DNA of 39,471 nt from Candidatus Izemoplasmatales bacterium. Lineage in GTDB: Bacteria; Bacillota_I; Bacilli_A; Izemoplasmatales; Hujiaoplasmataceae. The stretch is taken from positions 5,157-44,627 of the forward strand of contig JAQUZN010000007.1 in assembly GCA_028691315.1 (NCBI GenBank), in the 5' to 3' direction. The notes below the pieces were generated by a model that searched no databases, was not told the DNA's origin, and saw only the letters and a list, made by a program, of their open reading frames with translations. Made by a program: the position numbers and the translations under genes. Below, in pieces: positions 24,387 through 32,795 of the stretch; position 1 is the stretch's first letter; every line of letters begins with the position of its first letter.

Positions 24387-25944
24387 AAAATTCGACTTTA
24401 ATATTTTGAATATCTTGTATCCTGAGCGTTTTTCTGGTGCGAATAAATTCAACCATCAATTCAGAAATGTCTAATTGGATTTCCTTTACTAATTCTAAAT
24501 GTTGATACATTTCAAACTCGCCACCACCACTTGCTCGGTAATTATTTAAGACAAGAGTAAAAACGTCGTTATCTTTTACGGCAAATCCTCCATATTTTAA
24601 ACTAGTAATTCTTGAAGATACTGGTCTTGTTACATCAATCGTGTAATAGATGCCATCAAACATATCGTAATTATAATGTTCCATTTTTGGATAAGAATAT
24701 TTTGGAGAAAAAGTTACCTCACCATCAACGATGGTAAAATATTCCGCATTTCTTTCAAGCGCGAATCGCAAGTTCAGACCATCGATTTTAAGAACAGTAA
24801 GGGTATTCGGATATACATAAGTTGATAGCACATTTCGAATGGTAATATTTTCATTAAAACCAGTAATGTCATTTCCAAGTGAAGTCGCAGAAATCATCGC
24901 TTTTGACGCTTCTAACTGAACTTCATTTATAAAAGTAACAATTTTATGTTTTTGAAGTCTTGCTAAAAAAAGATTAGTAACTTGCAAATCATTATTTGGT
25001 ACAGTTCCAATCGGTTCATCTAGAAAAATATTACATGGCTCATGAACGTCTTTTATTAACTCATAAATCTTTGAATCAGCAACTACATCTTTAGCGGGAA
25101 GTAAAAACTCATTTGTTTTTGAAATTTTCCAGTCGTTGTCATGAAACATAAAGTGCAAATCAATAACCCCTAATACTCTTCCGTTTGAAGCAGGTTGGAT
25201 TATTGAAGTATCTCGAACTTTTTTGGAAATTGATCGATGTTGATGCCCAGTTAACAAACAATTAATTTGCGGAAACATCTCAAGCATTTTAGATCCAACA
25301 TTTTCACCGGTATCTTGGACATAAGGTAAAAATGTATCTAAATCTTTTTCAAAACCGCCGTGATATACAACTACTATTGCATGAACTTTTACTTTCTTTA
25401 TCTCTTCTAGTATTAGTTCAAGTTTTTTGATTGGACTTATAAACTGTAAGCCTTCAATATTTAGTGGTCGTTCCCAATTTGGAATATAATCGGTGGTTAA
25501 TCCGATTACAGCAATTTGAATACCATTTGAAAATGAATGAATTGCATATTCCTTATCAAATGTCAAAAGTTTTTCAGAATCGACAATATTTGCGCACAAA
25601 GAGGTAGCATTCAACTGATTTGTGAAACTCTCTAGGTAGGATTTCCCGTAATTGAAATCATGATTTCCAGGTATAAAGTAATCATATTTTAAATGATTAA
25701 AAACTGTTGAAACAGGATTTTCATACTTTTCTCTATTTAGCTGATGAAAATACATTAATGGCGAACCTTGAATTGTATCACCACAATCGATTAAAACAGA
25801 GTTTTCTGTTCGATTTTCTTTTATCAGTGTAGAAATCAAAGACATCCCATATCCAGTAGTTTCATTATTTGCGTAATTCACGTTTAAAAGGGATCCATGT
25901 GTGTCGCTAGTTGTTAATATTCGAATATCAGTTTCACTAGTCAT
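24385..25944 (-). CDS. 5'-nucleotidase-like metallophosphatase (UshA/YunD type), cytoplasmic
   Basis: A 519-aa two-domain phosphatase. N-terminal metallophosphatase motifs: SDTHG (Asp14, His16), CGDTIQGS, GNHDFNYG, VVYHGG and LTGHQH. The C-terminal 5'-nucleotidase domain carries the ATSLGNDI region and ASGGGEFEMY, the substrate-binding loop of the family. It hydrolyses nucleoside monophosphates, 2',3'-cyclic nucleotides or related esters. Unlike UshA it has no signal peptide, so it is intracellular, as with B. subtilis YunD. It follows the PfkB kinase gene by 23 bp in the same direction and ends in a strong terminator. Together they suggest nucleoside turnover feeding the neighbouring purine operon. 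Confidence 0.88.
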   Translation of the reverse strand: MTSETDIRILTTSDTHGSLLNVNYANNETTGYGMSLISTLIKENRTENSVLIDCGDTIQGSPLMYFHQLNREKYENPVSTVFNHLKYDYFIPGNHDFNYGKSYLESFTNQLNATSLCANIVDSEKLLTFDKEYAIHSFSNGIQIAVIGLTTDYIPNWERPLNIEGLQFISPIKKLELILEEIKKVKVHAIVVVYHGGFEKDLDTFLPYVQDTGENVGSKMLEMFPQINCLLTGHQHRSISKKVRDTSIIQPASNGRVLGVIDLHFMFHDNDWKISKTNEFLLPAKDVVADSKIYELIKDVHEPCNIFLDEPIGTVPNNDLQVTNLFLARLQKHKIVTFINEVQLEASKAMISATSLGNDITGFNENITIRNVLSTYVYPNTLTVLKIDGLNLRFALERNAEYFTIVDGEVTFSPKYSYPKMEHYNYDMFDGIYYTIDVTRPVSSRITSLKYGGFAVKDNDVFTLVLNNYRASGGGEFEMYQHLELVKEIQLDISELMVEFIRTRKTLRIQDIQNIKVEF

Positions 25945-25967
25945 GATTTCATCTCTTTCCAGTTTTT

Positions 25968-26843
25968 TTATAAAAGTTTATCTAACCAATTTGTATTCAA
26001 TAAAGGACTAACAATTTCTAAATGTTCTACACACTTTTTCGCGACCTGTGCACCCGAATATAAGCATTTTTCATAAGATTTCCCCATTGTATATGCATAT
26101 AAAAAACCAGCAAAAAAGTTATCTCCAGCACCATTCGTGTCAACAACTCTTGTGCCAGGAATACTGTCTTGATATAGCCATTTTTTGTCCTTTGTCAGAA
26201 GTGAAGACCCATGTTTTCCATGAGTACAAACGACAAGTTCTTTTCCTAATGAAATTTGTTCTGACATAAACTCTTTATAATTTGGCAAAAGATCACTACT
26301 TAAGAACAAATAATCAGCTGCCTCAATAAAATCTTGGTAGTAAGAATTTTGGCCATCATAATCATGAATGTCTACCCAAATTTTCTTGTTTAAAGTCTTA
26401 ATAAGTGGAATAAATTTTCGACAGTAATTCATGATGTTTAAAACAATAATATCCGCTTTTTTAATTTGATTTTCAATCAAATATTGATTAACAGTAGGTT
26501 CAAAAGATGTACTATTTGTGAATATAGAAATTCTATTTCCATCTTCGCTCATTAGATTTGTATGTGTTTCAGTCCCTAAAAAATCAATATCACTTATAAA
26601 ACGCACATTATGATTTCTTAAGGTATTTTCAATTATTTTTCCGGAGTTGTCGTCGCCAATTACGCCATGTAAAGTTACCTTAAACCCCAGTTTTTTTAAA
26701 GCAATGGCTTTTCCTGCACCAGTAGATCCTACAACCTGATATATGTTTTTCGCAAAAATAGTTTTAGCGAATCCATCTGGTAATTTATCAAGTTGAATAA
26801 TTGTATCATACGATACTCCACCAAGAACAAATACTTCATCCAT
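25968..26843 (-). CDS. PfkB-family sugar/nucleoside kinase
   Basis: A 291-aa ribokinase-fold kinase. The C-terminal PfkB signature DTNGAGDNFFAGF starts at residue 235, with catalytic base Asp241. The N-terminal GGxSxDxI segment (residues 8-15) is present, but the usual GGSGAN glycine pair is VGSTGAGKA, so the substrate pocket differs from ribokinase. Adenosine, inosine, cytidine or a sugar are possible substrates; pairing with a 5'-nucleotidase favours a nucleoside, without proof. ATG 26843 follows AAGGGGTG. First gene of a two-gene unit. Confidence 0.8.
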   Translation of the reverse strand: MDEVFVLGGVSYDTIIQLDKLPDGFAKTIFAKNIYQVVGSTGAGKAIALKKLGFKVTLHGVIGDDNSGKIIENTLRNHNVRFISDIDFLGTETHTNLMSEDGNRISIFTNSTSFEPTVNQYLIENQIKKADIIVLNIMNYCRKFIPLIKTLNKKIWVDIHDYDGQNSYYQDFIEAADYLFLSSDLLPNYKEFMSEQISLGKELVVCTHGKHGSSLLTKDKKWLYQDSIPGTRVVDTNGAGDNFFAGFLYAYTMGKSYEKCLYSGAQVAKKCVEHLEIVSPLLNTNWLDKLL

Positions 26844-26872
26844 ATGGCAACACCCCTTACTTTAGTGATATC

Positions 26873-26902
26873 ATTATACAATAAGTATATCATGTTTGAC
26901 AA
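26873..26902 (-). promoter_or_regulatory. Promoter of the PfkB/nucleotidase unit
   Basis: Minus strand TTGTCA (26897-26902), 18-bp spacer, TATAAT (26873-26878), about 30 bp before the PfkB ATG. Confidence 0.65.
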
Positions 26903-27083
26903 TGACTTCACACTTAATCACTATGAATAAGAAATGATAGAAATTTTTTCAAGACACATAATCGCCAGAAATTTGTCCCTCTACTCATAATCATCAACTA
27001 ATTTTCCAAAGGTATCATTTACATTACTTTATTTATATTTTTAGTATTCCGTTGGTTCTTGACTGTTTGAAGTAACATATAAA
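26903..27083 (+). other. Non-coding stretch
   Basis: Part of a 311-bp gap (26844-27154) between the PfkB unit and the APH-like gene. Besides the promoter and terminator listed separately, I see only AT-rich sequence with stops in all frames, no RNA gene, repeat or recognisable gene remnant. Strand is nominal. Confidence 0.5.
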
Positions 27084-27110
27084 AATTAAAAAAAGGGGAT
27101 TTCTCCCTTT
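27084..27110 (-). terminator. Terminator of the APH-like gene
   Basis: Minus strand stem AAAGGG/CCCTTT (27105-27110 and 27092-27097), 7-nt loop, then a T-rich run, about 45 bp after the stop of the 27155-28108 gene. Confidence 0.7.
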
Positions 27111-27154
27111 AAACAAGCCTTAAGCTATTAATATATAATAGTACTAATGTTGCC

Positions 27155-28108
27155 TCATAACAACTCAGCCTTCTTCAGTTCATTTCTTAAAGAATTATAC
27201 ACAAAGTTTAAAAGAAACTCTAAAGTAAACCCCGAAAGGATATAACACAAAAGTTCATTTACATAAGCATAGTAAGCGCACTTCAAGTGAGTTTTAGAAG
27301 AAAGTTTGACTGTATTCTCGTAAGTCCTAAATAAGAAAAATCTTTTCCCTGTCAAATTATTTAGTTGAAATAGGTCGTAATCGCGGTCAGCCCACATTGA
27401 ATTAAAAGGATCAATAAACGCAACAAGTTCAAGCTTTTTAGGATTGACGAGCATATTCATCACATTTAAATCTCCATGAATTAGCGTTGCATCTTCGATA
27501 AACTCATCAAATACCTGTTCAAAGATTGACGTAATATAATCCATCATTTTAGCGTATTTTGGTTTTATCTTCTTCTCTATTAATAACTGTTGAGTCCCCG
27601 TTTGCACAAAAGCAACAATGGTTAAATAAAATTCTTGCCACGTATCATAAGTAGGGCTTTCAACATATCCAAATTTATCATTTTTTGCCATATGGATTTG
27701 GACCATCCCATCAACAACTGATCTAGCAAATGCTTTCCTTGTTGATGAACTTTTTAAAAGTAGTGATGGCGTCGTGAAGCCATCAACCCCATCAATATAT
27801 TCCATAATAATTGCATCAAAAGGTACATCTTCCGAGTGGTCAAAAACATGATAAATTTCAGGCATTTTTACTGATGTATTTTTACTTAATAATTCAGTTT
27901 GGAATTTTTCTGTTTTATGCATTCCGTTAACTCGATAGCCTTTAACAACAACTGGTTTATAACTTTTTTCAAAAGTAACTTTATAGACAAACCCGTATGA
28001 TCCTCCGCCAAGGTATAGTACAGATAAGATTGGTTCTTTATAATATTTCTTGATTACTTCGATTATGAATGGAATTCTTAAGCCTGATTCACTTTTTGTT
28101 TTTCTCAT
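27155..28108 (-). CDS. APH/choline-kinase-like phosphotransferase
   Basis: A 317-aa kinase of the aminoglycoside phosphotransferase fold. The glycine-rich loop LGGGSYGFVYKV (residues 33-44), VVVKGY with the ATP-binding Lys, catalytic loop IHGDLNVMN (His211, Asp213) and metal-binding FIDPFNS (Asp233) are intact. The family includes antibiotic kinases, fructosamine kinases and choline or homoserine kinases; nothing here fixes the substrate, so it should not be read as a resistance gene. It is downstream of an MFS gene on the same strand (67-bp gap), possibly co-transcribed. Cytoplasmic. Confidence 0.75.
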   Translation of the reverse strand: MRKTKSESGLRIPFIIEVIKKYYKEPILSVLYLGGGSYGFVYKVTFEKSYKPVVVKGYRVNGMHKTEKFQTELLSKNTSVKMPEIYHVFDHSEDVPFDAIIMEYIDGVDGFTTPSLLLKSSSTRKAFARSVVDGMVQIHMAKNDKFGYVESPTYDTWQEFYLTIVAFVQTGTQQLLIEKKIKPKYAKMMDYITSIFEQVFDEFIEDATLIHGDLNVMNMLVNPKKLELVAFIDPFNSMWADRDYDLFQLNNLTGKRFFLFRTYENTVKLSSKTHLKCAYYAYVNELLCYILSGFTLEFLLNFVYNSLRNELKKAELL

Positions 28109-28175
28109 AAGGTGTCCTCTACTTTTTTATTTAAACTTACAACTTACATCATACATGAAAAATTAGTTTGTGTAT

Positions 28176-29402
28176 TTAATCCACATTTTCAGTAATTGAA
28201 GAACTTACTTGTTTGCGCTTTTTTATTTTCAAAAAAACAATCAAAAATAAGACAAATCCAATCAAAAACATGATAGCTGACAGGTCAAATACGTAGATTG
28301 GATTTACTTCGTATAAGTATCCCGCAATGACTGGTCCTAAAATCATTCCAATTGACAAGAAAGATTGTCTGATGCCCATAATAGTTCCAATAGAGCCATC
28401 TTCAGCATATTCGGAAATAAAGTTTTGTTCATATGGCAAATAAATGGCACGGAGGATAACATAAATCATATAAATAGTATACATTGCAATAAGAAACTGA
28501 CTTTGTCGAAACGCAATAAAAACGATTATAGCACTGGCAATTTGAATAATAATCATTACGGTTAATTCTCTTTTATACTTTATGACTAATGGCACTAGAA
28601 ACAAACTAGAAAGGACAGAGATAATCCCTGTTACAAGAACAAAAGATCCAAGGTCATTTGGTGAATAACCAAGTTGATTAAAATAAACATCAATATACTT
28701 GCTTAAATTAATTGCGCCAATTGAAATAAACGCAATCGCGAATAGAAAAATCAAAAACGAGGAATCAAGATCCTTTAATTTTCGAAATGAAGAAAACCAT
28801 ACCGAATGATTTTTAGATGATTTGACTTTATCAGGCTCTTTAAGAAAAAATAAAACAAGAAAAGCAAACCCGATATTTAATACGCCTTGAATCACGAAAA
28901 TATTCGAATAGATGTCCGTTCTTAATAGTGAGACAAAAAAAGGATTCCCATTCAAAAAGCCGCCAAGTTTATAGCCAATACCCGCAAACAAAGTAATTGT
29001 TGCCGCAAGCAAAGCAAGATTTTTAGCTCGTTTATCTTTTTCTGAAATTTCAATCACATAACTCACAAATAAGGTGACAATACCCGCAACACCTAATCCT
29101 GAAACAACACGAAAGAAAGTCATTAAATACATATTTTCTACAAGTCCAAATGAAGCTTGACCAACACTATATACAATGAGTCCCCAAAAAATTAGTTTGT
29201 TTTTTTGAAACTTGTCACCTAAAGTTCCAAAAATCGGTCCTCCAATCATTAATCCAAGGGACATTGCCGCAAAAAAAACACCAAACATTTTGTCAGGGAT
29301 GCCTATACTAGTCACTAATGCTGGCGTTACTGGATGACCGATATTATGAATAAGTCCTTGTAGTGCCGCAAGAACGAGCACGATTATTAATGATTTTTTC
29401 AT
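28176..29402 (-). CDS. MFS transporter
   Basis: A 408-aa major facilitator protein with about 12 membrane segments split by a charged central loop (around residues 190-215). Motif A reads GTLGDKFQKNK in the loop between TM2 and TM3, and a second-half counterpart is weak. The pattern fits drug:proton antiporters of the DHA1 type, but the substrate cannot be predicted. ATG 29402 has AAGGGAAA upstream. A TATAAT box lies at 29432-29437 on the minus strand, with three adjoining palindromes further upstream (29461-29503). Confidence 0.85.
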   Translation of the reverse strand: MKKSLIIVLVLAALQGLIHNIGHPVTPALVTSIGIPDKMFGVFFAAMSLGLMIGGPIFGTLGDKFQKNKLIFWGLIVYSVGQASFGLVENMYLMTFFRVVSGLGVAGIVTLFVSYVIEISEKDKRAKNLALLAATITLFAGIGYKLGGFLNGNPFFVSLLRTDIYSNIFVIQGVLNIGFAFLVLFFLKEPDKVKSSKNHSVWFSSFRKLKDLDSSFLIFLFAIAFISIGAINLSKYIDVYFNQLGYSPNDLGSFVLVTGIISVLSSLFLVPLVIKYKRELTVMIIIQIASAIIVFIAFRQSQFLIAMYTIYMIYVILRAIYLPYEQNFISEYAEDGSIGTIMGIRQSFLSIGMILGPVIAGYLYEVNPIYVFDLSAIMFLIGFVLFLIVFLKIKKRKQVSSSITENVD

Positions 29403-29460
29403 GTGTTTTTCCCTTACTGATAGATATATACATTATACTAGACTTTATATTATAACCATA

Positions 29461-29503
29461 GTGTAGTACACTTTTTCCAGGAAAAAGCACTCTATAAGTG
29501 TTT
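29461..29503. repeat. Three consecutive palindromes between MFS and metallophosphatase genes
   Basis: GTGTA-G-TACAC (29461-29471), CTTTTTCC-A-GGAAAAAG (29471-29487) and AAGCACT-CTATA-AGTGTTT (29485-29503, one G-U pair) follow each other with almost no gap. Read on the minus strand, the third followed by TTTTT is a plausible terminator for the metallophosphatase gene; the other two sit upstream of the MFS -10 box and could be operators. Confidence 0.55.
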
Positions 29504-29524
29504 CTAAACAGCTAATATACTCGA

Positions 29525-30418
29525 TTATACTTCGGATTCTAAGATAATTGATGTAACAAACGATCCATCTTCTTTGATTTTAATCAAACGTCCACCTTTT
29601 TCATATGGAATGTTTCCATATTCATAGTATCCTGAAACCCTGCCAAAAGCTAACGTAATTCTTTCTTTTTCGAATGCAAAATCATTGTAATGATCATGCC
29701 CAACAAAAACACCTTTTGTACTGCCAAGTAATTTCATTTCGTTAAAAAATCCTGTGTTATATTTAGAACAAGAAATTGGTTCGTTAAAAAAACCAGAATA
29801 CTCTTTTTTGGACAGATTCTCAATTTCCTTAAATTCTCGTAATGGGATGTGAAAGAAAGTTAAGCTAGGCACTATTTTTTCATGCAGCTTCACTTGCTTT
29901 TTTATTTCTTGTTTGTACCAGTCAATTTGATCTGGATATATATAATCATAACTCCATATTTCAGAATCATTTTCAAAGTCTATTCTTGTCTCATTTGAGT
30001 CAAGAAAAAACAAATTCATAACTGGTTCTTCTTTTCGATTATGTACAATATAACTATAATTACCAATACCATGAATGGATAAATCTCCAACTTCAAAAAG
30101 ACAATGTTGAAACTTACTCATCACATTTACAAGTTCCTCTTTTGAAACGCCACCTTCAGTGTCATGATTTCCAAACACAAATGTCCAGAAAATTTTAAAT
30201 TCCTCAAGAAATGCACCTAGCAAATCATATAACTTTCTACTTGATGAATGCATTGTCAAATCTCCTGTAATCACGATAAGATCTGGTTGTGTCTTTCTTA
30301 CAAGATTAGTTATTAACAATAATGTTTTCGCATTCAATGCATTATTCATAAGATGTAAATCTGTCAATTGTAATATATTAAACTCAAAATCATCATTTAC
30401 ATATAATTTTTGTTTCAT
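29525..30418 (-). CDS. Calcineurin-like metallophosphoesterase
   Basis: A 297-aa metallophosphatase. Di-metal motifs: TDLHL (Asp20, His22), TGDLT (Asp53), GNHDTEGG (Asn84, His85, Asp86), FFHIPL and GHDHYN. It resembles the phosphatase domain of purple-acid-phosphatase-like and phospholipid-related bacterial proteins (YkuE/Dcr2-like). No signal peptide or membrane segment, so cytoplasmic. Substrate unknown. It is transcribed alone, divergent from the PadR gene at 30561. Confidence 0.82.
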   Translation of the reverse strand: MKQKLYVNDDFEFNILQLTDLHLMNNALNAKTLLLITNLVRKTQPDLIVITGDLTMHSSSRKLYDLLGAFLEEFKIFWTFVFGNHDTEGGVSKEELVNVMSKFQHCLFEVGDLSIHGIGNYSYIVHNRKEEPVMNLFFLDSNETRIDFENDSEIWSYDYIYPDQIDWYKQEIKKQVKLHEKIVPSLTFFHIPLREFKEIENLSKKEYSGFFNEPISCSKYNTGFFNEMKLLGSTKGVFVGHDHYNDFAFEKERITLAFGRVSGYYEYGNIPYEKGGRLIKIKEDGSFVTSIILESEV

Positions 30419-30499
30419 GTGTCATAGTCCTCGCCATATATTATATAAAGTATTATACACAATATCTAAAATAAAATGAATAAAAATTAAAAAAAGTCA

Positions 30500-30550
30500 T
30501 TGACGTATTAAAGGAATGAATGTTATCATATATATATCTTTTAGATATAT
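30500..30550 (+). promoter_or_regulatory. padR-napH-like promoter and probable PadR operator
   Basis: TTGACG (30500-30505), 18-bp spacer, TATCAT (30524-30529). Immediately downstream a perfect inverted repeat ATATATCT-TTT-AGATATAT (30532-30550) covers the expected start point, just ahead of the RBS GAGGT. Autorepression by the encoded PadR protein is inferred. Confidence 0.6.
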
Positions 30551-30560
30551 GAGGTTTAGC

Positions 30561-31109
30561 ATGTCTACAAATAAAACAGTTTATGTAATATTAGGATTAT
30601 TATCTGAACAACCACTCTCAGGATATGAAATCAAAAAGCTAATAAAACTTCGGTTTCAATTTTTTTGGAGTGAAAGTTATGGGCAGTTATATCCGACGCT
30701 AAAGTCTCTTGTTAAGGACAACCTTATTCAAGTGTTCCCTTTAGAAAAACAATCTAGTCGGAATGAAATAAAATATTACATAACTGATTTAGGCAAAGAA
30801 AAGCTTAAAGAATGGTTGTTCGTTTCGCCAGAGAAAGAAACAATTCGCTTAGAAATTCTCTTGAAAATGTATTTTTCACTAAACACCCCGGAAGTGCCAA
30901 TGATTGAGTATTTATCTGCTTTTAAAGACAATTACTCAGATGCAATTAACACTTTAAATCTTTTTCAAAAGGAATTAGAACAAATTGCTTTCGAAGATAA
31001 TCACGAGGATATATTACACATCATTGATTTTGGTCAAAAAGTATATAAAGCATATATTGAATGGTCAGAGGAAACAATCAAATATTTCAAAAGGAAAAAC
31101 ACAAAATGA
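30561..31109 (+). CDS. PadR-family transcriptional regulator
   Basis: The start is placed at ATG 30561 (MSTNKTVYVILG), preceded by GAGGT; the frame extends upstream through the promoter, where translation is not credible. The 182-aa protein has the PadR winged helix: VILGLLSEQPLSGYEIKKLI, a recognition region around GQLYPTLKSLVKDNLI, a wing with KYYITDLGKEKL, and a long C-terminal PadR_C-type dimerisation helix region. It overlaps the next gene by the four bases ATGA. The regulator is likely specific to the downstream Fe-S membrane protein and to itself. Confidence 0.88.
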   Translation: MSTNKTVYVILGLLSEQPLSGYEIKKLIKLRFQFFWSESYGQLYPTLKSLVKDNLIQVFPLEKQSSRNEIKYYITDLGKEKLKEWLFVSPEKETIRLEILLKMYFSLNTPEVPMIEYLSAFKDNYSDAINTLNLFQKELEQIAFEDNHEDILHIIDFGQKVYKAYIEWSEETIKYFKRKNTK

Positions 31110-31837
31110 GACAAAAAACTAGAAAAACCATTACTTTTATCAGTTTTATTTTATTTCCAGTGACAATGAATTTTTTTTCTCCTTATGTATCAATAGACGG
31201 CGCAATATCCGGTGTTATAACAGGTAGTGTCATTGTCTTTTTCATTATGTTTCTATCTGGTATTATCTTTGGAAGAAGTTGGTGTTCTTATGTATGTCCG
31301 ATGGCAACACTCAGTGAAATTTCAGAGAATATAAATTCCAAAAATCCAAACGTTAAAAAACTTACAACAATTAGATATACAATCTTTGGAGTTTGGTTTA
31401 GTGTTCTGGTTAGTGGTTTTATTTTGGCAGGAGGAATTAATGGTTTTGATCCATTAAGACTGACGAAAAACTTTGTGTCTGTTGACATGCCTATAAAGTA
31501 TATAACTTACTATTTAGTTCTTGGATTGTTTTTTATACTTTCAGTTGCTCTTGGGAAGAGAGGCGCTTGCCATAGCGTATGCTGGATGTCACCATTCTTA
31601 GTTGCTGGTTTTGAAGTATCGAAATTGTTAAAAATACCACATCTTCGAATTACTAGTGATAAAAGCAAGTGCATCAGTTGTCATCGTTGTGATAAGGAAT
31701 GTCCAATGTCAATTGAAGTCGAAAAAAGCGCATTAAGGGGAATCATTAGTACCTCTAACTGTATTTTGTGTGGAAAATGTATTGATGTTTGCCCAAAAAA
31801 TGTATTAGGTTATGCGTTTACAAAGAAAACAAAATAG
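31106..31837 (+). CDS. NapH-like membrane polyferredoxin
   Basis: A 243-aa membrane protein of the NapH/CcoG-like 4Fe-4S group, start at ATG 31106 in ATGA overlap with padR. About four membrane helices (residues 8-24, 34-56, 90-109, 131-150). Cytoplasm-facing cysteine pairs WCSYVCP (Cys60, 64) and CHSVCW (Cys155, 159) are typical of NapH, followed by two 4Fe-4S ferredoxin motifs, CISCHRCDKECP (189-200) and CILCGKCIDVCP (219-230). NapH passes electrons from quinol to partner reductases, but no nap gene is present. The partner is unknown; a PadR-controlled redox response is inferred. Confidence 0.85.
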   Translation: MRQKTRKTITFISFILFPVTMNFFSPYVSIDGAISGVITGSVIVFFIMFLSGIIFGRSWCSYVCPMATLSEISENINSKNPNVKKLTTIRYTIFGVWFSVLVSGFILAGGINGFDPLRLTKNFVSVDMPIKYITYYLVLGLFFILSVALGKRGACHSVCWMSPFLVAGFEVSKLLKIPHLRITSDKSKCISCHRCDKECPMSIEVEKSALRGIISTSNCILCGKCIDVCPKNVLGYAFTKKTK

Positions 31838-31847
31838 TCAAAATAAT

Positions 31848-31873
31848 AAAGGCATTGATATGCCTTTTATTTT
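31848..31873. terminator. Bidirectional terminator between convergent genes
   Basis: Stem AAAGGCAT/ATGCCTTT (31848-31855 and 31860-31867) with a TGAT loop, followed by TATTTTT for the plus strand. It overlaps the stop codon of the convergent gene at 31867. Confidence 0.75.
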
Positions 31874-32670
31874 TGCTTGATTTGGATAGAACGTTTTTTT
31901 GCATTCTCTTTAACTTTATCTTTTTTTTCTAAATCTACAAATATCTTCTCGATTGCATAATTTAAATTAGGTTCATCCTTCAAAAAAGAAACGCTCATTT
32001 TGACAATTTTTTCTTCAAACAATACTAATGATAAATATAATAAAAAAATAATTAGCGTTATAAAAAACCACAATTCAAAAATGGCACTATGTCCAAGCAA
32101 AACAAGAGATAATACTCCTCCTGCCCAAATAATAATAAGCCAAACTCTAGTTATAATAACAAGTCTAGGATTTTCTCTTGCAATAAAGTTCACAAATGGA
32201 ACAAATGACAATGATAGGAATAATGCATGTAGTCCTGCAAAAACGGTATGAATTAAATGCCAAAATGGATATAGTTCTTTTAGTGCTGGAATTAATGCGG
32301 TTAAAATAAGAAATATTACTGCCAAAACGACAAACCAGTATTTTGTTTTAGGAACATATTCTTCTAACTTAAACAATGCGACGATACTAGATTGAATGGC
32401 AATTCCAGTAATGATTGCCCATATGATAAAAAACAACCTGTAATCAAAAAAATTACCAATATTACTTAGCGTATATTCTAATGGATTTTCCAGCGTCCCA
32501 TATACTACAGTCACAAGTAAAGCTGCTAATAGAACACTCATTACAAACATCCTAATTCTTCTTTGTCGTAATAGGTCCTTTTGCATATCAAAAAGATTTT
32601 TTTCAATGTAATCCGCTTTTACTTTTTCTTTATCAATTTCAATTGATGAAACCACGAACATCCCCCCCAT
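31867..32670 (-). CDS. Six-helix membrane protein of unknown function
   Basis: A 267-aa protein with a charged N-terminal region (residues 1-40), about six membrane segments (about 41-60, 76-99, 110-130, 136-162, 170-190, 195-215) and a lysine-rich cytoplasmic tail. The SNIG plus RLFF segment at the second helix recalls DUF998-like proteins, but the match is not strong. Start is uncertain: ATG 32670 is first, ATG 32661 follows a run of Gs too closely, and GTG 32655 is best spaced from that run. No motif indicates a function and the neighbours do not help. Confidence 0.6.
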   Translation of the reverse strand: MGGMFVVSSIEIDKEKVKADYIEKNLFDMQKDLLRQRRIRMFVMSVLLAALLVTVVYGTLENPLEYTLSNIGNFFDYRLFFIIWAIITGIAIQSSIVALFKLEEYVPKTKYWFVVLAVIFLILTALIPALKELYPFWHLIHTVFAGLHALFLSLSFVPFVNFIARENPRLVIITRVWLIIIWAGGVLSLVLLGHSAIFELWFFITLIIFLLYLSLVLFEEKIVKMSVSFLKDEPNLNYAIEKIFVDLEKKDKVKENAKKRSIQIKQK

Positions 32671-32795
32671 GACAAAAATCTTTTTTATTATACCTAAAAA
32701 AATAGTGTTAGTAAATATATTTATAAAAAAATACTAGCAGGCTAATATTTTATTTATCAATATATGATAATATATATAAAAAGGAAGTGATTCAC

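Noticed and set aside
26903-27083. Gene remnant or small RNA in the 311-bp gap
   Set aside because: No frame of useful length, no RBS and no similarity recognised; only one terminator and one promoter can be supported.
27155-28108. Calling the APH-like kinase an antibiotic-resistance gene
   Set aside because: Only the general fold motifs are present; the family covers many metabolic kinases and no resistance-type context exists.
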